NCBI RefSeq assembly: GCF_036417845.1
Contig: NC_089981.1
Span: 21,720,001 to 21,784,000, forward strand
Length of the DNA: 64,000 nucleotides
Direction: 5' to 3'
Origin: Apteryx mantelli
Lineage: Eukaryota; Chordata; Aves; Apterygiformes; Apterygidae
Shown: one piece after another, positions 1-9,610 of the stretch
Numbering within the stretch: position 1 is the stretch's first letter
Layout of the letters: each line of letters begins with the position of its first letter
Program-made: the position numbers and the translations under genes
Notes under the pieces: generated by a model
Told to the model about the DNA's origin: nothing
Databases searched by the model: none
The model's input: the letters and a program-made list of their open reading frames with translations, nothing else

Positions 1-592
1 TTTGGATTGTTGGTGTCTGAGGGTCTCTCAGCCCTTGGGGTTTTTGCAGGTTAAAGAAGATGGAATTAAAGGGAGAGAGAAAGAGACAGAAATTGTGATG
101 AATAGGATTTATCATAGGTCTTGTGGAAATGCTGTCATGTTGGTTAATAAATTCTGTCACTTGCAATGATTGCATTTTTGCAGCAAGATAATTATGAGAG
201 AATAAAACACCATAAAAACATCTTTCCTTCAGGATCAGCTGCAGCAAATTCATATTGAATTCTGTAGCTGCCTGTTTTAGATGGCCTAGCTAGGGCCCCA
301 CACAGTGGGTTGAGCCAGGACCGGGCAACTGGGGCCACAGGGACGCAGGGCGGGAGCCTGTCCCTCAAGAGCTCTGGGCACCTCCACCACGGGCTCAAGA
401 GCCCCACAGATCTACTCCTTGGTGCCTTCCCCCGTCGTGAGGTGCCAGCCCCCCCCCCCATTAAAACGTGGTGTGGAGGCTGAATGCCTCATCTGGGGCC
501 GTAAATACCCTTCCCTCCCCTCTCTCCCTGCTTCCTGCTCCCCTTGGGCTTGTTCTGCCTTTCTCTCAGGTCTCAGATGCTTCTGTTCCCAC
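1..592. other. Probable LMNTD2 intron at the left edge
   Basis: No further minus-strand exon could be recognised here. The stretch holds a C-run near 451-459 and otherwise unremarkable sequence. The next LMNTD2 exons, including the lamin-tail domain, are expected left of the window. Confidence 0.4.
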
Positions 593-778
593 CTCAAAGC
601 TCTCCTGGGAGCCGCCTGACTCCGAGTCTGGAGGCAGGTTCACGGCTGGCACTTTTGCCTGCCAGGACTCTTGGTGGAAGCACTCAGCCTGGGATTGCTC
701 CAGCCGCTCGACATCTTCGCGCAGCTGCAGGACCAAAGCCTCCATCTTCTGAAGTTTCTCCTCCAGAAACTGCACCTT
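593..778 (-). CDS. LMNTD2: LMNTD2-like exon, coiled coil and linker
   Basis: A 186-nt (62-codon) exon. The acceptor is TTTTAAAAAG before 778 and the likely donor is GAG|GTGGGA with GT at 592-591. The first half is coiled coil (VQFLEEKLQKMEALVLQL) and the second half is a Ser/Gly/Glu-rich linker. The donor is weaker than the others: if it is skipped, the frame stops within about 14 codons. Confidence 0.58.
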
Positions 779-3569
779 CTTTTTAAAAGGCAAGGAGAAA
801 ATGAAAAATCACCAAATATCAATGCCAAATGCTCCAGGCCTGATCTCCCATGGCAGGTATCCAGAGAGGTCAGTGTAATTACTCAGCAAAGAGTTTGGAC
901 CTGCCCTTTTCCCGTCCAACTCTTGTTTAACCTTCTAAAATGTCTCCGTCTTGCTCTTAGACGGATCCATGTGTTACATACAAGGGAAGCCTGCATGTTG
1001 GGCTGTTAAATTGGCTTCCACCTTCACCCACCAGTGGGTGCACAGGGAGAATCAAACCCAACCGCCAGGGAACCGCAGGGGTAAAAGGTGCCCTCAGCCC
1101 CCAACAGGACAAGCTCCAGGAGGGAGAAGGATGATCGAGGTGTTTGCAGGGCCACATTTCTGACGGTGCCCAGCTCTCGGGGCCATCCCTTGCTGCACGG
1201 CAGAGCCAGCTGTGTCCCCAGCCTCCTCATCACAGCACGTGCCTCTTGCTGAACCCAACTGGACTGGCTGTTTTGGGGAAGGGGTTCTTCACACAACCCC
1301 GGGCTGTCCCAGCTCTCCCAATGCCCTACCTGGGTGTAGGTCTCCTTCTGAGTCCTCAGCTCAGCAGCCAGCCGGTCTACCTCTGCTCTCAGGCACTGGT
1401 GGCTTGTGTCTTGGCACTGGCACCTGGAAGACCTCTGGAAAGGTTGGCCTCTCCACCTCCAGACCAATTTTGGAGATCACCCAGTATCCCTGGTGCATCC
1501 TAGAGCCAGCAGTGACCTCCAAGAGCCCCATGGTTGCTTGTGGTTTGGTGGAAACCAAAAAGCTGAGGCTGACTGAGAAGACCTGGTTGCCCACCACCTG
1601 CTGGGGGCCACTTGCTGACCTCTGCAGCCCACAGCCCAGACCTGTTGGTGACTAGGAGGCTAGATGGACAACGGGACCAGGTCAGCCTCATCATCTCCTT
1701 GCACACGGTCGTGTACCCTTCTGTCTGCCCACCGGGGAGGGCCCAGGGACCTCCCAGGGACTTTTCTCCTTGTCTTGCTCTCCCAACCTGCCCCTGCCGG
1801 GGCACACGTGGGAGGCACGGTGCTGTCAGCGGGTCCTATCTCCTGCCTGGAGCAGCTGCTGGAGGCGTCAGCTCTTTGGAAAGCAGCAAGCCAGCGTCTC
1901 AGCTGGTGCAAACTGCCACGAGGGTCTGAACGCTTTCTTTTAACGCGCCCTGTGGCTGTTCCCTGCCACATACAACTTATTCACGTTCTGGATCACGGCG
2001 CTTGGACGGTCTTTCCCGTCCCCGGCGCCTCCGCCGCAGCCTTGTTTGCAGGCTGATTCACGGGGGGAGCAGCAGCGTGGAGCTCTCACTCCCCGCTTGA
2101 AGCTTTAACCTTCCTAGCCTGACCTTCTGCAGGCCCTGCAGGTGCTCAGTGCCCTAGAGGTGTCTCTCTGTCTACGCGCTCCCCTCACGCCCGCTTTCCG
2201 GCCTTACCCCCGGCGCGGGGCGCCCGCCACCTCCTGGTATGCCCAGGCCAGCCGGGCGGCGGGTATCTGCTGCACGGCCTTTCGCAGCCCCCGGATCTCC
2301 ACGTCCTTGTGCTGCAGCAGCAAGCGCAGGGCGCGGACGTCCTCCTCCGGCTTCGGCGCCTCTGCCTGCTTGGGGGCCACGCTGCGAAGGGAGCGGGGTG
2401 GTTCGGGGTGAGAGGTTTGGGTGAGCGGGCGAGTGCCCGTTCATGCGCTCTGAGGGTATGAGTGATGCTGGCAGCGAGGAGCAACAGGTAGAAAAGAAAT
2501 ACAGCTAGAAAGCAGGAGCGCGCTGCACATGAGGGAGCCCCGGGATACCTCTAGAGCATCTCTGTGCACAGGTACCTATTGCACAGGACACGCAGGTAGC
2601 GAAACCTACCCAAAATACTGCCCTGCAGTTCAGAGGCTTCCCAGCTTTGAGTTTAATACGCAACAGATACGAATGGGTTTTCTTCTATGAATTCTCCCAG
2701 GTTTTGTTGGGGTTGCGTGCTTTTTTTTTTTTTTGAGCCCATGTAGCATTTTTAGCAGCCGCGGTGCCCCTTGGCAGGGAGTTCCCCAGGTTAACTCCGC
2801 TATCGTGCGAAGAAATCTCTCCCTGCGCTTGTTTCAAGCCTGCGACCTGCTATTTCAGTCCCATTTCCCCTTGGATTTGCCCCAGAAGAGACGTTCGGGT
2901 TGTTGTGGTGGAAACGCTGTCGAGTGCCCTGGTGCCGTGCCGGCCCAGCAGCACTCGGAGCCGGCGGCAGCCTCGCGGGCACTTCCTCCTCCTTCCTCTC
3001 GCTGCCGCCCGCCCCAGCTGGTCCCCGTTTTTTTAAAGGAAAGGCCGTAATAATAAGAGTCACGAGGGGGTAAAGCGTGTGTTTGCCAAGCGGTGTCAAA
3101 ATTGAGAGAGGCTGTAATTGCTCCTTGTTTCTCCTTTCCCCCATGCTGCCGTGCTTTGCTTCTCCCTCTCCGGGGCTTCTCGGGAAGAGGTTTCTCCTGT
3201 GCCAGGTCTCGCGCTGGCACGGTGCCACAGCCATGCCGGGAGCCTTGGGGCTTATTGGGCTGCGGAAAGTCAAGGGCCGACTGCAGCCTTTTGGAGCCAG
3301 AGCTCCCAGGCCCCGTGGGAATAACCCTGGAGGTTTTCCCTAGCTGGGAAATTGGGCTTCTCGCACTCCAGCTGCAGCAAACCCGGCTCGGAGGTGCCCA
3401 GGGCTGCAGTAACATCCCCTGCCTACGTGCAAGCCTCGTGTCCGGCATCACCGTTGCCCGCGGGGATCGGCTGGGCGCTGCTTTCCCCGGCTCCGCGCCA
3501 GCCTGCCTTCTCCCGCTTTGTTTTCCTCCCCTTCGGAGCTATTCTTTACCTGCCATATGCCGCGATCAT
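593..3569 (-). CDS. LMNTD2: LMNTD2-like lamin-tail-domain gene, 5' part (partial, four exons)
   Basis: Minus-strand spliced gene. Exons in transcript order: 3569-3550 (start uncertain), 2381-2208, 1423-1330, 778-593. The junctions keep one frame: AG|C, GG|G, then CAG|AAG. Visible protein features are a charged lead-in (KPEEDVRALRLLLQHKDVEI), a QEVAG motif, and heptad-type coiled coil over the last two exons (for example EVDRLAAELRTQKE and FLEEKLQKMEALVLQLREDV). This resembles the N-terminal coiled coil of LMNTD2 as I recall it. The family also has a C-terminal lamin-tail (Ig-like) domain, which would lie left of position 1. LMNTD2 is the minus-strand neighbour of RASSF7 in human, and the same orientation is found here. 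The molecular role of LMNTD2 is poorly known; nuclear or filament association is only implied by the domain. The start codon is the least certain part: the frame stays open from the ATG at 3569 up to another ATG at 3866. Confidence 0.66.
1330..1423 (-). CDS. LMNTD2: LMNTD2-like exon, coiled coil
   Basis: A 94-nt exon encoding 31 residues plus the base that completes the preceding split glycine codon. The acceptor is TCTTCCAG and the donor is CAG|GTAGGG. The residues include LRAEVDRLAAELRTQKE, a clear heptad pattern. Confidence 0.62.
2208..2381 (-). CDS. LMNTD2: LMNTD2-like exon, start of coiled coil
   Basis: A 174-nt exon. The acceptor is CCCTTCGCAG just above 2381 and the donor is GGG|GTAAGG with GT at 2207-2206. 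It encodes a segment with LRLLLQHKDVEIRGLRKAV followed by QEVAG; this pairing is what recalls LMNTD2. Confidence 0.65.
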
Positions 3570-3900
3570 CGCGGGCGCGAGCGCAGCAGCTGGTGCGCTA
3601 TTCCGGGCTCGGCATGGCCCTGAGCCGCCTCCGTCCCTCCCACCCGCGCCGCCGCCGGCGATCCGGGCGTCCTCCGATTTCTTCGGCCCTGGCAGCTCCG
3701 GGCCCTCTGCCCCTCGCGCGCCAGCTGCCTCCCTCCGGCGGATTGTGACACCCGGCCGTTGCCGTGGAAAAGGCAGAATCCGGCGTGAATTACCGTTGGT
3801 GCTGGTGAGCGACCCCGTGGAAAGCGTGAGTAGGGCGAACGCGGTGTCTTTGCTTCTCCCGTGCAATGGCGTTGGCGCAAAAGCGAGCGCATCCGAATCG
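3390..3900. promoter_or_regulatory. CpG-rich block, probable LMNTD2 promoter
   Basis: This block is dense in CpG and GC-rich triplets and contains the candidate first LMNTD2 exon, so it is the most likely promoter for minus-strand transcription. No TATA box is evident. The boundaries were judged by eye. Confidence 0.4.
3550..3569 (-). CDS. LMNTD2: LMNTD2-like candidate first coding exon
   Basis: An in-frame ATG at 3569-3567 encodes MIAAYG and then a split codon AG|C, ending at a consensus donor (GGCAG|GTAAAG, GT at 3549-3548). The two leftover bases fit the single base that opens the next exon at 2381. The same frame continues upstream to an ATG at 3866, so the N-terminus may be up to 99 residues longer, but that stretch is low-complexity and GC-rich. 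The exon lies in a CpG-rich block, as expected for a first exon. Confidence 0.45.
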
Positions 3901-6280
3901 CTTTGGTTTAGGGGCTCTCGTACCCCCTAATGCCGCAGGCTGCGGCTGATTTTGCTAAGGATGACGCAGAAACGGAGCGTGGAGCAGGCTCCGGAGGGCT
4001 AAACGCTGCTGTTTGGTGGTGAGCAAAAGCAGCTGCAAAACCGGACTCATGTAATTAAAGGTTACGCGTTGCGTTAGGCCTCGGCTGACCCCAGAGACAC
4101 CATCGTTAAAAAGATAAGGGGCCGTCAGGCCGTAACGAGGCTGCCCGTGTCCGGGACGGGCTCTCTCGGCCGTCCCGCCGGGGTTCGGGCGACCCCCGGA
4201 TGTCCCCGCGCGGCGGGTCCTGCCCCCATCCAGCCCCGGCGCTGTTCGCGCTGAAGTCTCCGGTCGGGGACATCTGCGTCCCAGAAGCGCTGCTGCGGCG
4301 GCACGGACGCAGCGTTAGGGAAAGGCGTCAAGGCAGCCGGCTGCGCGGCGAAGCCGGCGAGTCGCCGCTTTCCGCGAGGCTCCGGTTCGGGAGGGTGCTT
4401 GCTTCCTGCCTTCTGCATGCCACCGTGCTTCACAGGGCACCAGCCTCCCCGCCGGGCGCCCTCATCGCAGCGGGGCTTTCCGGAGCGCGGGGCGCTCGCC
4501 GTCGACGCTTTGCACCGCTGCGCGGCCGAGAGCAGCCGCAGGCCCGCGCCTGCCGCGCCATTAATGCCTGGCCTCGTTTTTGGCCATCCCAGATGTAGCC
4601 AGGCCACCCGGGCTTTAATGAGAAACCCAAATACTTATCTCTTCTCCGCCTTAGAAACGCGTAACGGCAGCGAGCAGCGTCCCGCCCCACTCTCCAGCAC
4701 GGTGCCACGGGGATCCTGCGGAGGGATCGATCCGAGGGAACGGCAGGACGGCTGCAACGCCACGTGCCGCAGCGACACCTCCCACGCGGCAGCAGGCAGC
4801 CCCGCGAAGAGGCGGCTCGAGCAGCCTGCACTGGTCTCGCGCTTTGCTTTTACTCTCCAAAAAGGCAAAGTGATTCTTTTTTCTTTTTTTTTTTTTTGGA
4901 AGCTAGTTATCTCATAGCAAAGCCCTAGTGGAAACACGGCAGCTCGAGCGCTTGCTGCAATACAAACGCGTGGAGTTAGTGCCTCATCCCCTGCCTCGCT
5001 GAGCCCAGGCTCCTCTGCAGCAAAATTGCAGCGCCCTGTCTCCGCGCGAGCTTTGCAGCGGGGTGACTGCAGCGCTTTGGTTATCGGTTTCTGCGTTCCC
5101 ATCTCTTTGATCGTGTGCCACCCTTAATCTGATCTCGGAGAGGCAGGATAAGGCATCAGCAATGAAATTGCAATCTGCTCTGCCTTTGGCATGAGGAGTC
5201 GGGCTCGTTCCATAAGCTCCTCTCCACCCCGGCAGTTTTCTAGGGAAATCTTCCATCGCGTTGAGAGCATGGGGAAAACATAGGCCCTACCAGCGCCGAA
5301 CAGAGCGCTCTGCGAGCAGACCCTGTTTTGCACGCTCCAGCACGGCACTATTAACTCGTATCATCTGTTACCATCGAGAGAAGCTTTTCTTTCTCGACAG
5401 CTACTCGCCATCCTATATTTGTCCAACCAATTACTTCAGCGCCAGCATCATGCCTCGCATTTAGCTCTATTCAGTTATGTCCTGTCTTTTTTTTTTTTTC
5501 TTTTCCAGATCATTTCTCCAATCTGGCAAGACTGCTTTGAGGTGTAATCCCTTTCTCGGGTACGCTCGCAATGCCCCCGGCTTGCTGTCATCTCCGAACA
5601 TAATACTCGCTGTCGTATTGCTCGAACCAGTAACGGGTTTGGACCCCGGGCCACGGAGCCTTGCTCGGGGCCTCTCTCCATTTCAACGTGAGCCCCTGGT
5701 AAATACTCTCTGCACCTGAAAGATTTGCATGCCTTTTTTAATGCTTTTATCCCCACGATCCTTCCCTAAACTTCCTTGTGGGAAAGTTTTCTTCATAGCG
5801 ATGCCTGAAGTCTTATTAACATCAAGATATGCCATCTCTTGCTTTTCCCTCTCCGTGAAGCCCGCGGCTCTGTTGCGGCAGGTTATTAAATAGGTTTGAC
5901 ATGACTTATCCCTGACAAATCCGTGTCAGTGATTACAGGTCAAGGGAGAGTTTGCACTTGTTCGGAGAAAACACCGTTGCGTAAGCTGCTCCGTGGGTCA
6001 GTCTGATGCATGAGACACCAATTTATCTGATCTTCAACGTGGGTGTTTTCCACGTTTTCTGAGATACCGATTTATACATGGGATCTTGGCACGAACAGCG
6101 AGGGCCCTGTCCGAAAGCTGGTGTCAGCTCTGCTCATCTGCTTGCTCTGGAGACGGCAGTGGAGGTGGCTTGGTCGAAACTGCACGGGAAATTAAGTTGG
6201 CACTAGGCCCAACCTCGTGTCCCCATCACAGCCACCAAATGTTCAGAGGATTTCCTGCGGGAATGGGGAGCATTAGCCCT
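3901..6280. other. Intergenic stretch without recognised genes
   Basis: CpG is still frequent around 4130-4830, with shorter GC-rich parts beyond and moderate composition after about 5050. Open frames exist on both strands in the GC-rich part, but none shows a recognisable domain or consistent splice structure. Short T-runs occur at about 4885-4897 and 5488-5499. No gene, tRNA or transposon was recognised. Confidence 0.5.
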
Positions 6281-6345
6281 ATCCTATCCTATCCTATCCT
6301 ATCGTCTATTTTCTAGTCTATTTTCTATTCTATTCTATTCTATTA
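6281..6345. repeat. Pentanucleotide microsatellite, CCTAT and TTCTA units
   Basis: Tandem TATCC units occur at about 6281-6303. They are followed by TCTATTTTCTA variants and then pure TTCTA units to about 6345. The array therefore has two related unit types next to each other, with a short C-run downstream at about 6351-6355. Confidence 0.9.
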
Positions 6346-6349
6346 ATTT

Positions 6350-8980
6350 CCCCCCCGCCCCAGCTGACTTGCTTTGCAGCAGAAAGCCCCTGTTACGGGT
6401 GACCCCCCCCCTCCAGGCGCCCGTCCCCCCCTCACCGTAGTTTCTGCCTGCTTCTGCCTCCGCTTTGCCCTGGACACAGTGGTGCTGGGGTCCGGCTGCA
6501 GTTTTGAGCCAGATGCCCCAAATCCTGGAGGGCTTTTCCTCTCGCTTGGGAAAAGAGGAGACAAAATCTCTTCACTCCAGGATATTTACAGGTGTTTCTA
6601 TGCTGGTATAAGTAAATTAGATGATATAAAACCAGCTAAGAGCTGTATTGACATTCCCATTTGGAATATAATAATGGATTCGGACTAATGCTCCCTTTAG
6701 TTTAACTAAGGATTTTTGAAGGAATTATAAATTAACCTGAACGACAGAATATTTACTTCAAATGAGTGCGTACACAAAAAAAGATTTAATGTGGCTCAAC
6801 TTACCTGATCTAAATTTGCCCTCTTAATGATTTTGGATTAAATTTCCAAACGTGTGCACCATATTTTTATTACCATAAATATCAGTCGGACATGAGGCGG
6901 TGGTTTAAGAGGAGAAACATTTTGGTCTTCTAAGGAGTGCAACCCTTAACAGAAAGACATCTTTTAAGTGCCTTGTATCGGGACCTTTTTCCTCTTTCCC
7001 ACACAAGAATAAGCTATGCCAATGTAAAGGAGATATCTTTATATGTATATATATATAAAGATACATATATATACATACACACACCTATACCTATATCTCG
7101 TTCCCTTAGTTCAGACTGCTGCGGCCCATCTCCGAAGTGTCCCTGCTTCCCAGCTCCAGCACCTCTCACTGCAGCCAGCACATTTTTACAGAAAACGGTG
7201 GCTGTTTGCTGGGTGCTAAATGGCTCGTGACAGCGCGGTAATGAGGCGGTGTCAGTGATCGCACAGCGCGAGTGCTTGCTCTCCACCTGAGCCGTGCACT
7301 GCTTACCGGGAGCCCTCTAGAAATTACCCTGGTGGCACCATGCCTCGCTCCTCTGTCCTCGTTCACCTCCCTGCTCCCTTGATCAGACTGCAGTCTCGGC
7401 GGAGGGAAAAGCCTGGATCGCAGTTACGCTGCTGCAGCGTAAGGAAGCCTACGGGTGGCTGAGTCAGGCTGCGAGCAGCTTGCTCAAGACGGCAGGAGAA
7501 ATTAGTTGCAGAGTCAGGAACCAAACCTGGCTTTCCAGAGCCCAGTCCAGCAGTCTGCAGCCGTGCAGGCGGCGATGCGCTTGCAGACGCGCAGGAGCGA
7601 GCCCCGCAAAGGCCCGTCCTGCGACAGCGAGACCCGCGAGCTTTGAATAGGAGCCGGGTTAGGAGCTATTTAAAAACGTTTACCGTGCGAGCCCGGGGCT
7701 GCCCTGCCATCGGGGTGCTGGGACTGAAAGGCAGAGAAAAGGGCTGGTTGACCTGGGGTTAACCTCCGGCTGCCAGCCTTTCGGCTCGCCGGTCCTCGCC
7801 GCCGCTGCTTAATCCCGGAGGGAGAAGCACAAAGGCTGCACGCAGCCTGCGCCGCCTAATTAACGTTTGGCTTGAGCACGATTTCGTCTCGCTTTGTGAG
7901 CGTGGCAACTCGAGTTTAAATAGCGCTTTCATTCCCCATCCTCCTCCTCCTCCTCCTCCTCTGGTGTCGCGGTGCCGTAGCGTCGGGAGTTTGTTATGGC
8001 TTTCGCCAGGGCGGTGTCATCGTTTTTTGGCTTTGTGAGAACGGGAAAGGACCTCTGAGGCTACGTGATCCACCAAAATACGGTGGTTCCCACAGGCTGT
8101 GCCTGAGCACACACGCAGACCACGGGGCGCACACATGGATTTACCCGGCCTCGGACTCTGTGGCGCGAGACCTGCAGCTCTCGCCAACGTCGGCCATCCC
8201 AAGAGGCCATAAAAGCCCAGCAAGGGCATCGGACCAGCTGCAGTGGCCCCTGGTAGCCCAGAGGATGGGAGCAATTCCCAGTGATGGGACCAAAGGGAGC
8301 CTATGGACACCTCCAGCTGGGAGCCAGGCTCAGCTCTCCCCTACACCCACATAGAGGTGCTCCAGGACTGCCGAGAGCCACATTCGGGCTGATCCACAGG
8401 GCCGATTCACTTCATTAAGCACCATAACCCTGCGGCTGCCTGAGCTAGCAAGCGTTACACGTGATTCAGCACAAACGTGGTTGGCAGGGGGACTCGTTCC
8501 CCCGGGGCATTGCCGTGCAGCTGGCAAGCACCTTCTCTTCCCACCTGGAAGTTCAGATCTGTCCGGCACCTGGACTGAACAAAAGTGTGTTCCCATCTGA
8601 TGAGCGGTCTGAAGCGAGGCAGGTGCCGGCAGCCAAGTGCCCAGCAAGTAAGGGATCATTTTCCCCCGTCTAGCACGAAAGGTGGGTTTTTGCTAGCCAA
8701 GAAACAGGGCCATGGACCGGATAGGGTCACGTGAACCTGGAGATGGAGCTTCCGTGGATGATCCTTTGTAGGTTTGGTGGGATGCTCCAGTGGAAAGACC
8801 TCTGTTTCTAGTGAATATAATAAATTGCCTTCTAGCGAGAAGTCTGTTGAGATTGCAGCTTGATTTTTTTGATGGGGGCGTAACAACTTAGGACATTCAT
8901 TCTGTGAAAGCTAATGCCTGGAAAAAAAGTTAGGAGCTAGGCAAGCAAAATAGTGCTTCTTCAGAATATTTCCCAGCTTC
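6350..8980. other. Intergenic stretch without recognised genes
   Basis: An AT-rich part (6560-7080) is followed by GC-rich sequence with a (CCT)n run near 7940-7961. I see no gene with splice sites or a recognisable domain. An AT/ATAC microsatellite is listed separately. Confidence 0.5.
7036..7100. repeat. TA/TATG/CATA microsatellite
   Basis: An imperfect alternating purine-pyrimidine tract of TATA, TACATA and CACACA units. The TATA core is almost self-complementary. Confidence 0.8.
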
Positions 8981-9044
8981 CAGCAACTGGCAGACCTGGG
9001 GACATCCTGAGCCGGACTTGGTGTCTTTGTACAGAGTAGCACCA

Positions 9045-9140
9045 GGTGGATTTTTCTCCTATTAATTTGTCCGGCTCCTTGTTGAACCCATGTCATCTCT
9101 TCCAGTTTTGGGGTCCCCTTGGGCAGGAGTGTGACCCTTA
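9045..9140 (-). mobile_element. Short decayed CR1-like fragment
   Basis: Read on the plus strand, this stretch contains ATTAATTTGTC, CTCCTTGTTGAACCCATGT and GGCAGGAGTG. These follow the same order as the segment beginning at 9194 and the matching part of CR1-type LINEs as I know them. It looks like a second, shorter copy of the element that lies just to the right, in the same orientation. It is strongly diverged. Confidence 0.4.
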
Positions 9141-9171
9141 CTTTCCCCTCATCATTCCCTGTTTTCTATAT

Positions 9172-9610
9172 TTAGTAATCTAGATGCATTTTTCCCATGA
9201 ACTTGTCCAGTCTTGCCTTGAACCCGCGTAAATGTTTACACCCAAGAGCTTCCTTTGGCAAGGAGTCGGCTCCCTGCCGTGGGAAGAGCTGTGTCCTTTC
9301 ACTCGCCTTGAACTTGGCTCCCTTGGCTTTACTGTGCCCCCAGGTTCTTGCGCTGGAAAGAAAGAAAGAGACAGGGGGGCTGGGGGGCATCAGCCGTCTC
9401 GGTGCCACACACGACTTTGTAGGCCTCCATCATAACCTCTTAAGCCATGCCTTTTCCAGACTGCGCAGTCTTGGCCTACACAAGTTGTTGCTTGCAGGGA
9501 AGCTCTTCCAGACCTTTGATCCTCCTCAATCCCCTTCTCCCAATCTTTCTGTGTCCGATTATATCTTCTCTTTGAAGCTACCTTTTGGGGCCCAGGTCAC
9601 TGCGGTTGCT
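9172..9610 (-). mobile_element. Decayed CR1-type LINE, C-terminal end of the reverse-transcriptase frame
   Basis: On the minus strand the frame 9408-9172 ends in FKARLDKFMGK, with FPRQGADSLPKEAL just before it. This fits the C-terminal tail of CR1-family LINE polyproteins, whose typical pattern is a short N-x-LP segment, then a GFKxxLDKFM-like end. The copy has lost the catalytic domain and further upstream codons are broken, so it cannot move. It is old and 5'-truncated. Its presence favours a sauropsid genome. The exact subfamily cannot be named without a library search. Confidence 0.68.
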
